A stretch of 64,000 bases of DNA. Source: Nocardia nova. Its GTDB lineage: Bacteria > Actinomycetota > Actinomycetes > Mycobacteriales > Mycobacteriaceae. Positions 34,750 through 46,490 of the stretch are shown piece by piece. Position 1 is the first letter of the stretch; every line of letters begins with the position of its first letter. The stretch spans positions 1 through 64,000 of the forward strand of contig NZ_PSZE01000024.1 of the NCBI RefSeq assembly GCF_002933465.1, read 5' to 3'. Below the pieces are notes generated by a model. It had not been told where the DNA came from. It ran no database searches and saw only the letters and a list, made by a program, of their open reading frames with translations. Position numbers and translations under genes: made by a program.

Positions 34750-35001
34750 CTGTTACCCCTTCGTCGGCACGAATTCTACCCACGCCCGGCTGCACAATCG
34801 GCCTCAGCATATTTCGCACGTCCTGCACGAACGTCGCCGATACCTGCGCGCGCGACCGGATGCGCGCGGGCGACAGGCGCGCCCGGCATCGTCTTGCATT
34901 TCTACTGCATGACAACGACAACTCGGGTGGTCTGCTTCCCGTGTCACCCGCCGGTGCGAGCAACGCCACGGCGACGGGCCGCGGTGAGCTAGCGTGACGT
35001 T

Positions 35002-36234
35002 ATGGCAGACGACGCCGCCGTGGTGTGGACCGACCGCTTCCTGGACTACACCTGGACCCCGGAGCACCCGATGAAGCCGGCACGGCTCCGATTCACGATG
35101 GCACTCGCGCGCAGTCTCGGATTGCTCGACGGCATCGAAACCCTCGCACCCGGCCCGGCAGGCGACGGTGAGCTGCTGCGTATCCACACCGCCGCCTATC
35201 TCGACGCGGTACGCCACGCCGTTCCCGCGCCCCCGGGCACCACACCGCCGGCCGCGCCCCCGCACGGGCTGGGCTCGATGGACAACCCCGTCTTCCCCCA
35301 TATGCACGAGGCCGCCTCGGTGATCGTCGGCGGAACCCTCGCCGCCGCCCGGGAAATCGCGGCAGGCCGCACCCAGCGGGCAGTGAGCATCGGGGGTGGT
35401 ATGCATCACGCCATGCCCGATGCGGCATCGGGGTTCTGCGTCTACAACGATGTGGCGGTGGCCATTTCGTGGCTGCTGGACAACGGATTCGACCGTATCG
35501 CCTACGTCGACGTCGACGTGCACCACGGCGACGGCGTGCAGCGCGCCTTCTACGACGACCCTCGCGTGCTGACGATTTCGCTGCATCAGCATCCGGCGAC
35601 GCTGTGGCCCAACACCGGCTGGCCCGAGGAGATTGGCGCGGGCTCGGCGGAAGGCACCGCGATCAACCTCGCCGTCCTGCCCGGTACCCGGGATGCGCAG
35701 TGGCTGCGCGGATTTCACGCCGTGGTGCCCGGCGCGCTGGCCGCGTTCCGGCCGCAGCTGGTGGTCAGTCAGTGTGGAGTCGACAGCCATCGCGAAGACC
35801 CCCTCGCAGATCTCGAACTCACCGTCGACGGTCAGCGCGCGGCGTTTCGCGCCATGCGTGAACTCGCGGACCGGTATGCCGAAGGGCGCTGGCTGGCCGT
35901 GGGCGGCGGCGGTTACGGGGTGGTCCGGGTGGTGCCGCGGGCGTGGACCCATCTGCTGGCGACAGCGCTGGATCGCGAGATCGATCCGGGGACCGTCATC
36001 CCCGACGAGTGGCGTGAGCTGGTGCGCGCCTACGCCCCGACCGTGCCGGCGCCGGCCACGATGGGCGACGGCGGCGACACCGCATTCACCCCGTGGGAGG
36101 GGCCGGGCGGTGCGCTCGACACCGGCGACACCCGTATCGACCGCGCGCAGCGCGCGATCGACACTTCGGTGCTCGCCACCCGCCGCGCGACCTACGGATT
36201 GCTGGGCCTGGACCCGGAGGACCCCCGTGACTGA
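35002..36234 (+). CDS. acuC: AcuC-like histone deacetylase-family protein
   Basis: 410 residues with arginase/HDAC-fold motifs: GGGMHHAMPDAASGFCVYND, DVDVHHGDGVQRAFYDD (zinc Asp/His) and LGGGGYG-like VGGGGYGVVRV. It is expected to remove acetyl (or other acyl) groups from lysine, classically reactivating acetyl-CoA synthetase. The last eight bases overlap the GTG of the downstream GNAT/acyl-CoA-synthetase gene, so eraser and writer are made together. Confidence 0.93.
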   Translation: MADDAAVVWTDRFLDYTWTPEHPMKPARLRFTMALARSLGLLDGIETLAPGPAGDGELLRIHTAAYLDAVRHAVPAPPGTTPPAAPPHGLGSMDNPVFPHMHEAASVIVGGTLAAAREIAAGRTQRAVSIGGGMHHAMPDAASGFCVYNDVAVAISWLLDNGFDRIAYVDVDVHHGDGVQRAFYDDPRVLTISLHQHPATLWPNTGWPEEIGAGSAEGTAINLAVLPGTRDAQWLRGFHAVVPGALAAFRPQLVVSQCGVDSHREDPLADLELTVDGQRAAFRAMRELADRYAEGRWLAVGGGGYGVVRVVPRAWTHLLATALDREIDPGTVIPDEWRELVRAYAPTVPAPATMGDGGDTAFTPWEGPGGALDTGDTRIDRAQRAIDTSVLATRRATYGLLGLDPEDPRD

Positions 36235-38926
36235 ATCATCCGCGACCACACCGGACGCCGAGAACACTCCCGCCGATCCGCCGCCGCCTCCGCAGCATTG
36301 GTTCGCCGACGTGCTCGCCACCGACGGCGGTGTGGTCCGGCTGCGCCCGATCACCCCCGCCGATGCGGAGCCGATGCAAGCCTTCCACGCGGCGCTATCC
36401 GATCGCACCCGCTATCTGCGCTATTTCGGTCCCTATCCGCGGATGACATCGAAGGATCTGTACCGCACCACCCACGTGGACTACCACAATCGGGTGGGGC
36501 TGGTCGTCGAGCTGGGGTCGGTGATCATCGCGGTCGGCCGCTACGAACTGCTCACCGATCGCGAAGGCCCCCGGGCGGCGGAGGTGGCGTTCGTCGTCGC
36601 CGACGAGCATCAGGGCCGCGGGCTGGGGTCGATTCTGCTCGAGCATCTGGCCGGCGCGGCCGCCGAGAACGACATCGAGACCTTCGTCGCCGAGGTGCTC
36701 GCCGAGAACCACACCATGGTCACGGTTTTCCGGGAGGCCGGATACCAGATACAGCGCAGCCGCGACGGGTCGGTGTTGCACCTCGAATTCGCCATCGACC
36801 CCACCGAAGCGCTGCTGTCGGTGCGGGATTCGCGGGAGCGGGCCTCGGAGGCGCGCAGTGTCGGCAATCTGCTTGCCCCGCGGTCGATCGCGGTCATCGG
36901 CGCCACCCCGGCGGCGAGCCGGGTGGGCGGGGCGGCGCTGGCGAATCTGCTGTCCGGGGTGTTCCAGGGCCCGGTGTACCCGGTGAATCCGAACCGGACC
37001 TCCGTCCGCGGTGTGCGCGCCTACCCGACCGTGCACGACATCCCCGACGAACTGGATCTGGCGGTGGTCGCCGTACCGGCCGAGGAGATCAAATCCGTCC
37101 TCGACGACTGTATGTCCAAGGGGGTCAAAGGCCTGGTCGTGCTGACCGCCGGATTCTCCGAAACCGGGCCGGCCGGCTTTCGCGCCGAACGCGATCTGGT
37201 CGACGCCGCGCGCCGCCACGGCATGCGCGTGGTGGGCCCGAGTGCACTCGGTATCGCCAACACCGATCCAGCGGTCTCACTGAACGCGACGCTGGCGCCG
37301 GTCTTGCCGGGCCGGGGCCGAGTCGGCTTCTTCTGCCAGTCCGGACCCCTGGGTGCGGCCATCCTGGGGGAGGCGGCCGCGCGCAAACTCGGCCTGTCGA
37401 CCTTCGTCTCGGCCGGCAATCGCGCCGATGTGTCCGGCAACGACCTGCTGCAGTACTGGGATACCGATCCCGACACCGACGTCGTGCTGCTGTATCTGGA
37501 GACGTTCGGCAATCCGCGCAAGTTCTCCCGCATCGCGCGCCGGGTGGCCCGCACCAAGCCGGTGGTGGCGGTGAGTAGCGGCCGCAACGCCGCGAACGTG
37601 CCGGTCAGCGGTCTGGAACGGTCGGTGGAACGCGATCTGTTCGCCCAGGCCGGAATCGTGCAGGTCGATACGATCGCCGAACTGTTCGACTGCGCCATGC
37701 TGCTGGCCTATCAGCCTTTACCGGACGGTCCGCGGCTCGCGGTGATCGGCAACAGCGCGGCTCTGGGCTGGCTGGCGGTGGACGCGGCGCGTGGGGAGGG
37801 GCTGGAGGTGGGGGGACCGACCGATCTGGGGCCGCTGGCCGAACCTGCCGACTATCTGACCGCCGTCGCGAGTGCGATGGATTCCGCCGAGGTCGACGCG
37901 GTCATCGTGATCTTCGCGCCGCCGGTACCGGCGGCGGTCACCGCCTTCGCCGAGGCGATCCGGGCCGGCGCACAGGATGCGGTCAAGCCTGTGCTCACCA
38001 CGTTCGTCGCCGATCACGGAATGCCGAATCTGCTCACCGTGCGCGGTGCCGGCGGCATCGTCGACCGCGGTTCCATTCCGTCCTATCCCGATCCGGAACG
38101 CGCGGCGCGGGCGCTGGCGCGGGTGCGGCGGTACGCGGCGTGGCGAACGCGTCCGGCATCCCTGGTGGTAAGGCCGGACGGTCTCGAGGTCGCGCGGGCG
38201 CGAGAGCTGGTGGAACAGTGGATGTCTCGCAGTCCCGACGGGGAGTGGCTCGGCGACCTGGAGGTCGTGGAACTACTCGCCTGCTACGGCATTCGCGTGG
38301 TGGAATTCCGGGAAGCCCGTGATCCCGAGGAAGCGGCCGCGGCGGCCGCGGAACTGGGATATCCCGTCGCCGCCAAGGCCACCGGCGAAATGTGGCGCAG
38401 CCGGCCCGATTTCACCGGTGTCCGCCTCGATCTGTGGCGCGCCACCGCCGTCCGGCGGGCCTATACCGACCTTGCGGAGCTGACCGGAAACACGGTCGTC
38501 CACATCCAGAAGATGGCGACCAAGGGGGTGGGGTGTGTGCTGCGGGTCCAGGACGATCCGTCGTTCGGATCCGTCATCGGATTCGGCCTCTCCGGGACCA
38601 TCATCGACCTGCTCGGCGATCGGGCCTACCGGGCCCTGCCGCTGACCGAGGCCGAGGCGGTCGAACTGATCGACGCGCCGCGCGCCGCCCCGCTGCTCGA
38701 CGGGCAGGCCGGATCGGGCCGCACGATCGGCGAACCGGTGGACAAGAACGCGTTGGCCGCACTGGCACAACGTATTTCGGCGCTGTGCGACGATCTGCCG
38801 GAGGTGCGGGAATTGTCGGTGGAACCGGTGCTGGCCTCACCGGAGGGCGCCGAGATCCTGTATGCGCGGGTGCGGATCGGGCCGGAACCGAGCCGCTTCG
38901 ACAACGGGCCGCGCCGCCTGGTGTGA
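36227..38926 (+). CDS. Pat-type lysine acetyltransferase: GNAT fused to NDP-forming acyl-CoA synthetase
   Basis: 899 residues from GTG 36227, inside the acuC stop. Domains: GNAT (about 35-185, DEHQGRGLGSILLEHLAG is the acetyl-CoA loop), CoA-binding Rossmann (about 205-305), succinyl-CoA-ligase-like (about 310-660) and ATP-grasp (about 690-890). The order GNAT first matches Streptomyces PatA. In the ligase domain the usual SHTG catalytic-His motif is absent (PVVAVSSGRNAANVPVSG stands there), as expected for a regulatory, non-ligating domain. The likely targets are acyl-CoA synthetases. No cAMP-binding domain, unlike mycobacterial Pat. Confidence 0.9.
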   Translation: MTESSATTPDAENTPADPPPPPQHWFADVLATDGGVVRLRPITPADAEPMQAFHAALSDRTRYLRYFGPYPRMTSKDLYRTTHVDYHNRVGLVVELGSVIIAVGRYELLTDREGPRAAEVAFVVADEHQGRGLGSILLEHLAGAAAENDIETFVAEVLAENHTMVTVFREAGYQIQRSRDGSVLHLEFAIDPTEALLSVRDSRERASEARSVGNLLAPRSIAVIGATPAASRVGGAALANLLSGVFQGPVYPVNPNRTSVRGVRAYPTVHDIPDELDLAVVAVPAEEIKSVLDDCMSKGVKGLVVLTAGFSETGPAGFRAERDLVDAARRHGMRVVGPSALGIANTDPAVSLNATLAPVLPGRGRVGFFCQSGPLGAAILGEAAARKLGLSTFVSAGNRADVSGNDLLQYWDTDPDTDVVLLYLETFGNPRKFSRIARRVARTKPVVAVSSGRNAANVPVSGLERSVERDLFAQAGIVQVDTIAELFDCAMLLAYQPLPDGPRLAVIGNSAALGWLAVDAARGEGLEVGGPTDLGPLAEPADYLTAVASAMDSAEVDAVIVIFAPPVPAAVTAFAEAIRAGAQDAVKPVLTTFVADHGMPNLLTVRGAGGIVDRGSIPSYPDPERAARALARVRRYAAWRTRPASLVVRPDGLEVARARELVEQWMSRSPDGEWLGDLEVVELLACYGIRVVEFREARDPEEAAAAAAELGYPVAAKATGEMWRSRPDFTGVRLDLWRATAVRRAYTDLAELTGNTVVHIQKMATKGVGCVLRVQDDPSFGSVIGFGLSGTIIDLLGDRAYRALPLTEAEAVELIDAPRAAPLLDGQAGSGRTIGEPVDKNALAALAQRISALCDDLPEVRELSVEPVLASPEGAEILYARVRIGPEPSRFDNGPRRLV

Positions 38927-39006
38927 GTCGTTGTGTGCCCGGCCCGCCATACCGCCGTGACCAGCGCCACCGCGGCCGGTCGGGCGGCATGGTCGATACT
39001 GGCCGT

Positions 39007-41793
<2,787 letters not shown>

Positions 41794-41846
41794 CCTGCGC
41801 GATTCGCAGGAGCGCAACGACTTTCGTGGCGGATCGCGATACAGCA

Positions 41847-41900
41847 CGCCGGCCGACGGATGTGCCCCGGAGGGGGAGGGCACACCGGCGTCGGCCGGCG
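41847..41900. terminator. Terminator between convergent ppc and sigB
   Basis: 12-bp perfect outer arms CGCCGGCCGACG (41847-41858) and CGTCGGCCGGCG (41889-41900), with a second inner stem TGTGCCC/GGGCACA. It lies between two convergent stops (41793 and 41977). Confidence 0.7.
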
Positions 41901-41976
41901 CAGCGGAGGTGACCACGTTATCCAGTCACCGTGGTGGTGCTGGGCCGGATTCCGGGCGGCCCAGCGTCTGTGTGAC

Positions 41977-42945
41977 CTAGCTGGCGTAGGCGCGCAGGCG
42001 GTCCGCACGCTCACCCTTGCGGAGCTTGGCCATGACTTCGCGCTCGATCTGGCGCACTCGCTCACGCGAGAGACCGAACAGTTTGCCGATTTGGTCGAGA
42101 GTGCGCGGCTGGCCGTCGTCGAGGCCGAAACGCAGCCGGATGACCTGCTGTTCGCGCTCGTCCAGGGTGGCCAGCACACTGCGCACGTCGCGGTGCATGA
42201 GCCCGGCGATGACGGCGCTCTCGGCGGAGGTCGCTTCCGAATCCTCGATGAAGTCGCCCAGCGGGGCTTCCTCGTCGTTGCCGACCGGCATGTCCAGGCT
42301 CACCGGGTCGCGGCTGTGGTCGAGCAGATCAGCGATCTTCTCCACCGGAATACCCGACTCGGCCGACAGTTCCTCGTCACTGGCCTCGCGGCCGAGCTGC
42401 TGATGCAGTTCCCGCTTGATCCGGGCCAGCTTGTTGACCTGTTCCACCAGATGCACGGGAAGGCGGATGGTGCGGCTCTGATCGGCCATACCGCGGGTGA
42501 TGGCCTGACGGATCCACCAGGTGGCGTAGGTGGAGAACTTGAAACCCTTGGCGTAGTCGAATTTCTCCATCGCGCGGATCAGACCCAGGTTGCCTTCCTG
42601 GATCAGATCCAGCAGCGGCATACCGCGGCCGGTGTAGCGCTTGGCCAGCGATACGACCAGGCGGAGGTTGGCCTCCAGCAGATGCTGACGGGCGGCCTGG
42701 CCGTCGCGGACCAGGATCGCAAGATCCCGCTTGCGGGTCGCCGAGAGCCGCTTGCCGGTCTCCAACAGGTGTTGGGCATAGAGGCCCGCCTCGATGCGCT
42801 TGGCCAATTCGACCTCGTCGGCGGCCGTGAGCAGCGCGGTCTTACCGATCCCGTTCAGGTACACACGTACCAGGTCGGCTGCGGGGCTCTGGGCGTCGAG
42901 GTCCGAATCGATGGCGCGCACTCCAGTGGTGGCGGGGCTTGTCAT
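41977..42945 (-). CDS. sigB: SigB, stress-responsive group 2 sigma factor
   Basis: 322 residues with sigma-70 regions 1.2 (LVRVYLNGIGKTALL), 2 (NLRLVVSLAKRYTGRGMPLL, KFSTYATWWIRQAITR), 3 and 4 (RTLDQIGKLFGLSRERVRQI). It lacks the Lys/acid-rich N-terminus of SigA from this same window. AGGAGG precedes the ATG. The promoter carries a SigE/SigH-type element. In mycobacteria SigB serves general stress and stationary phase. Gene order ideR...sigB...DUF3099 follows that in M. tuberculosis, with inserted genes. Confidence 0.96.
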   Translation of the reverse strand: MTSPATTGVRAIDSDLDAQSPAADLVRVYLNGIGKTALLTAADEVELAKRIEAGLYAQHLLETGKRLSATRKRDLAILVRDGQAARQHLLEANLRLVVSLAKRYTGRGMPLLDLIQEGNLGLIRAMEKFDYAKGFKFSTYATWWIRQAITRGMADQSRTIRLPVHLVEQVNKLARIKRELHQQLGREASDEELSAESGIPVEKIADLLDHSRDPVSLDMPVGNDEEAPLGDFIEDSEATSAESAVIAGLMHRDVRSVLATLDEREQQVIRLRFGLDDGQPRTLDQIGKLFGLSRERVRQIEREVMAKLRKGERADRLRAYAS

Positions 42946-42980
42946 GACTTGCCTCCTGTCGGTGGTGTCTCACTCCGAAC

Positions 42981-43006
42981 AACGGACCCGACACTGGGAA
43001 AGTTCC
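42981..43006 (-). promoter_or_regulatory. ECF (SigE/SigH-type) promoter of sigB: GGAAC-N18-GTT
   Basis: On the minus strand GGAAC (43006-43002), exactly 18 bases, then GTT (42983-42981), an exact match to the mycobacterial SigH/SigE consensus GGAAY-N18-GTT. The ATG is 36 bases further on, leaving a short leader. Confidence 0.85.
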
Positions 43007-43068
43007 CCGGCTTGGCACCGATAAACCGTGCTGAGCTGCGGCTTTCACATCCTCCGTCTGAGAAGTTC

Positions 43069-44655
43069 TTAAGAAGGGAACTCCGAGGACTGCGGGGAGG
43101 ACGCGGACGCACGTCCGGCGTCGGTCGCGGTCGCGTCGAGTTCTTCCGGTGTGATCAGTCCGTGCCGGACCAGTCCGGTGACCGCCGACAACGCCTCGGC
43201 TCGGAATTGCGGTGTGGCGGTATCGCCGGTGTGGCCGATCGCGAGCAATTCGACCAGTTCTTCCAACGGCAGTCCGCCGGGCCGCATTCCCGCGAGCAGC
43301 GCCGCCAGAGTGTCGTCGATCTCGTGTTGCCAGCGGGGGCCGTCACCGCGATGCAGCCGGACCACGCGCTGCTGCCAGCCCTCGGCGCCCGGCAGCAGCA
43401 CGCGTTCGAGCGCGGTGGCGGCGTCGACGGTGAATCGGGCACGCCACGCGACGTCGTTGTCCGCCAGAACCGTCCGCAGCCACGCCGAGCGGTGGAAGTA
43501 GGCCGGTGCCTCCGCGCCGAGCGGGTCGTCGAAACCATGGGTGAGATCCTCGGCGAGCACTTCGGTGGGCCCGTCGATCGCGCGCAGATAGACGAAGCCG
43601 AAGCCGATACCCTCCACCTCCGCCGCATCGAAGGCGGCCAGCCACTGTTCGGCCCGCTGCTGCGCTTCGGGATCGCGCGGATCGAGGCCGGCGTCGCGCA
43701 GCCATGTGCCGACATACAGCGCCGGATCGGCCACATCGCGCTGCACGATCCAGGCGTCGACCCCGTGGTCGGGCAGCCAACTCGCCACCCGGGTCCGCCA
43801 GTCCGCACCGCCGGCATGCACCCAGGAGGCAAGCATCGCCGCGATACCGCCCGGATTCAGCAGGCCGGGCGCCTGGGAGACGACCAGTTCGCTGGCGCCG
43901 TCCAGGGCCAGGCCCGAATCGCGGTAGGTGTGCTCGATCCGGGCCGGCCCGACCACGAACGGAGGATTGGCCACCACCTGATCGAAGCGGCGCCCGGCCA
44001 CCGGCTCGAACCACGAGCCCTCGGCGAATTCGATCTCCAGGTCGTTGAGCGCGGCGGTCGCCTCGGCCAGCCATAGCGCCCGGCTGCTGACGTCGGTCCC
44101 GGTCACCGTCGTCGCATAGCCCGCGGCGTGCACTGCCTGCACACCGCATCCGGTGCCGAGATCCAGGACCGATCCGACGGGTTCGGTGGGTGTGGCGCGC
44201 AGGAGCGACAGCGACGCCTGGCCCACGCCCAGGACGTGGTCGGCGCTGAGCGTGCGGCGCCGCATCGAGTCGTCGAGATCCGACAGCACCCAGCGAGTGC
44301 CCGATCCCAGGTCCAGTGGGCGCAGATCCAGGGCGGCGCGGATCGAATCGCCGTCGCGCTCGAGCAGACCGGCGGCGACGGCTCGGTCGAGATCGAGCGG
44401 TGCGAAAGCCGCGGCCACCTCCAGTTCGGGCAGGGCGTCACCGAGCAGCAGTAGCCGGATCAGTGTGCCGAGTTCACCGGCGTCGCGCGCGGCCCGGCGT
44501 ACCGGCACCGGTTCGGAGCGTCCCAGGGCGGTGTGGGCATCGGCGCCGATGGCCTCGAGCACGGTGTCGGCGTCGTAGCGGACCCGGGTCAGCGCGGTGC
44601 GCAGCGTGGGTGCGAGAGCGGTGAGCAGGGAGGCGGTGGTCCGGTCGGCAGGCAC
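43069..44655 (-). CDS. DUF7059/class I SAM-dependent methyltransferase
   Basis: 528 residues from GTG 44655. An N-terminal helical domain (about 1-135), a Rossmann methyltransferase (about 140-330) with VLDLGTGCGVQAVHAAGYA and the N6/N5-type VANPPFVVGP motif, and a C-terminal ~180-residue domain. NPPF proteins methylate amide or exocyclic amine nitrogens in rRNA, DNA or Gln, so it is probably a nucleic-acid or protein modification enzyme; target unknown. The in-frame extension up to 44898 is Arg-rich and not included. Upstream of sigB on the same strand, 120 bp away. Confidence 0.85.
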   Translation of the reverse strand: MPADRTTASLLTALAPTLRTALTRVRYDADTVLEAIGADAHTALGRSEPVPVRRAARDAGELGTLIRLLLLGDALPELEVAAAFAPLDLDRAVAAGLLERDGDSIRAALDLRPLDLGSGTRWVLSDLDDSMRRRTLSADHVLGVGQASLSLLRATPTEPVGSVLDLGTGCGVQAVHAAGYATTVTGTDVSSRALWLAEATAALNDLEIEFAEGSWFEPVAGRRFDQVVANPPFVVGPARIEHTYRDSGLALDGASELVVSQAPGLLNPGGIAAMLASWVHAGGADWRTRVASWLPDHGVDAWIVQRDVADPALYVGTWLRDAGLDPRDPEAQQRAEQWLAAFDAAEVEGIGFGFVYLRAIDGPTEVLAEDLTHGFDDPLGAEAPAYFHRSAWLRTVLADNDVAWRARFTVDAATALERVLLPGAEGWQQRVVRLHRGDGPRWQHEIDDTLAALLAGMRPGGLPLEELVELLAIGHTGDTATPQFRAEALSAVTGLVRHGLITPEELDATATDAGRASASSPQSSEFPS

Positions 44656-44720
44656 ACGAGAACTCTGCCACCTGGTACGGGGTGCCGTGCTCGCCGGGTC
44701 CGGGCGGTCGCTCGCGTCGT

Positions 44721-45293
44721 TCAGCCGTCGATGGACCGATGCTGTCCCGATTCGAGCGCTTTCGCCGCGCGGCGCTCGTCCCAGCGGCTGGGCTCGTCTT
44801 TGCTTCGCGGCGGCCGGTCGTTCGCGATGAGGACGGCGATCCAGGGCAGCGGGATGGAGACACCGATGATGACCAGCGAGATCAGCGCATTGCTCCACAG
44901 GCCGTAGGCCACCGCCGCCAGCACCAGGCAGGGAATGCGGAAGGCCATCAGGATCATGTAGCGCTTGACGCGAGCGCGGTGCTGCTGGTCCAGGGAGGGC
45001 GCGGCCTCCGTGATCAACACCGGATGCTTGTCCTCACCGGGGAAATAGCCGGTGGAGGCGCGAGTGGGCCGGGGGATCGAGCCGGGCGGCCGGCGCTCGA
45101 ACGTCGCGCCCGAAGGCCGCGGGTCGTCCGCCGGCGCCGAAACCTCCGGGCCCTCGGCGGTGTTCCCCTCGGCGGTGTTCGCGGAGCCGGCGGGCTCGGC
45201 CGCGCGTGCGTCGTGGTGCTCCGAACCGACCCGTCCGGGGCCCGACGTCCGGGACTCGGGTGGTAGGTCGGAGGAGTCGCCGTCACGCTGCAT
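44721..45293 (-). CDS. DUF3099 membrane protein
   Basis: 190 residues: ~85 disordered residues, then the DUF3099 core with HPVLITEAAPSLDQQHRARVKRY and two adjacent transmembrane helices (MILMAFRIPCLVLAAVAYGL, ALISLVIIGVSIPLPWIAVL). Corresponds to M. tuberculosis Rv2709, next to sigB. Function unknown. Confidence 0.88.
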   Translation of the reverse strand: MQRDGDSSDLPPESRTSGPGRVGSEHHDARAAEPAGSANTAEGNTAEGPEVSAPADDPRPSGATFERRPPGSIPRPTRASTGYFPGEDKHPVLITEAAPSLDQQHRARVKRYMILMAFRIPCLVLAAVAYGLWSNALISLVIIGVSIPLPWIAVLIANDRPPRSKDEPSRWDERRAAKALESGQHRSIDG

Positions 45294-45428
45294 ATGTCGA
45301 GTCTTCCACTCCGCATGATCGAATGCACACGCGCCTTGCGCTGCGCAAGCACGGCCGGGCCGCGGGTATTCGATGAGGTTGGCGACACCCGCTCACCACC
45401 CTCGCGCGGCGATGGCAGAATCGATGAG

Positions 45429-45662
45429 GTGAGCACCGACACCCTGGTTCGTCCGGATACGACCACCGACGAGACGACCGACAGCGATACTCCCAAATAC
45501 TTCCACTACGTGAAGAAGGACAAGATCGCCGAAAGCGCCGTCATGGGCACCCATGTGGTGGCGCTGTGCGGCGAGGTGTTCCCGGTGACGCGCTCGGCCA
45601 AGCCCGGCTCGCCGGTCTGCCCGGACTGCAAGCGCATCTACGAAATGATGAAGAAGGACTGA
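45429..45662 (+). CDS. DUF3039 small zinc-ribbon-like protein
   Basis: 77 residues from GTG 45429. Conserved core YFHYVKKDKIAESAVMGTHV, then CGEVFPVTR and CPDCKRIYEMM, whose Cys residues can bind zinc. Corresponds to M. tuberculosis Rv2708c in the same neighbourhood. Function unknown. Divergent from the DUF3099 gene. Confidence 0.9.
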   Translation: MSTDTLVRPDTTTDETTDSDTPKYFHYVKKDKIAESAVMGTHVVALCGEVFPVTRSAKPGSPVCPDCKRIYEMMKKD

Positions 45663-45802
45663 GCCGCAGGAAGGATCGAGCCGCAGGAGGGATCGAGGCC
45701 AGCGGCGGTTTCCGGCTGTCTCGTTCGTCTGCGTCTGCGTCCGCCCCGCTTGTTTGATCATTGTTCTCCCTGACGAGAACGATGTTTTCCGCGAGGTGGG
45801 CA

Positions 45803-46425
45803 GTGTACGAAAATCGCGACGTCCCGGTGGTTTCGCACCGTCTCCTGCCTCGTGGCGGCTCTCGTGACGGCTGCCGCTTTTCTCGACCGCGACCACCGCC
45901 CGCGCCGGCGAGCCGGAGAATGTGGCGGCGCGGCCGTCGCCGGGATGTTCGGCGCGGCATCCCACCGGCACCTCGAATGAGAACTTCGCGGCGGCCGGGA
46001 AATCCGGGACCTACATTCTCGACGTCCCCGCCGCCACCGTGCCGCTGCCGCTGGTCGATCTGCACAGCTATCTGGAACCGGCCGCACTCGAGTACGTCGG
46101 CACGGGCCGGGGCGCCTTCGGCATGGCGAACGGATTCGCGACGGTCATGCCGCAGCTGGACCAATCCGGTCTGCCGCGATGGGATTTCGCTCTGCACAGC
46201 GCCGATATCGCCTACTTGTCCGAAGTGCTGACACATGTCGAAGCCACCCGGTGCGTGGACGAACGCCGCGTCTATGTGACCGCGCTGTGACCGCGCTGTC
46301 GATGGGGGGTGGATTCCCCGAACCGCTGGTCGGCCGCACCACGACAGCGATCAGCGCGAACCGGATCCGCTGGGACTTCTTCCGCGACCACCCGTTGCGC
46401 GCGCCGGCGAGTAGGCGACGCGCCG
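45803..46425 (+). pseudogene. PHB-depolymerase/LpqC-like secreted esterase, multiply broken
   Basis: Remnants in three frames. A signal-peptide-like stretch (SRWFRTVSCLVAALVTAAAF) lies at about 45813-45880; one extra T in the CTTTTC run near 45878 shifts it out of frame with the mature start (ATTARAGEPENVAAR). The body (SGTYILDVPAATVPLPLVDL, LPRWDFALHSADIAYLSEVL, DERRVYVTAL) stops at 46290. The stop arises from an 11-bp tandem duplication of TGACCGCGCTG (46269-46279, 46280-46290); without it the frame would read YVTALSMGG, the family's nucleophile motif. After SMGG it jumps to the C-terminal block VGRTTTAISANRIRWDFFRD, so most of the catalytic domain is deleted. Clearly non-functional. Confidence 0.85.
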
Positions 46426-46490
46426 AACGGCATCGAGCGAGCGGACCGGCTTACCGACGTCCATCGATGGCTCGATCATCGCCGGTGCGG

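Noticed and set aside
41860..44076. 738-codon open frame antisense to sigB and the methyltransferase
   Set aside because: Spans two real genes on the other strand; composition is shadow-like.
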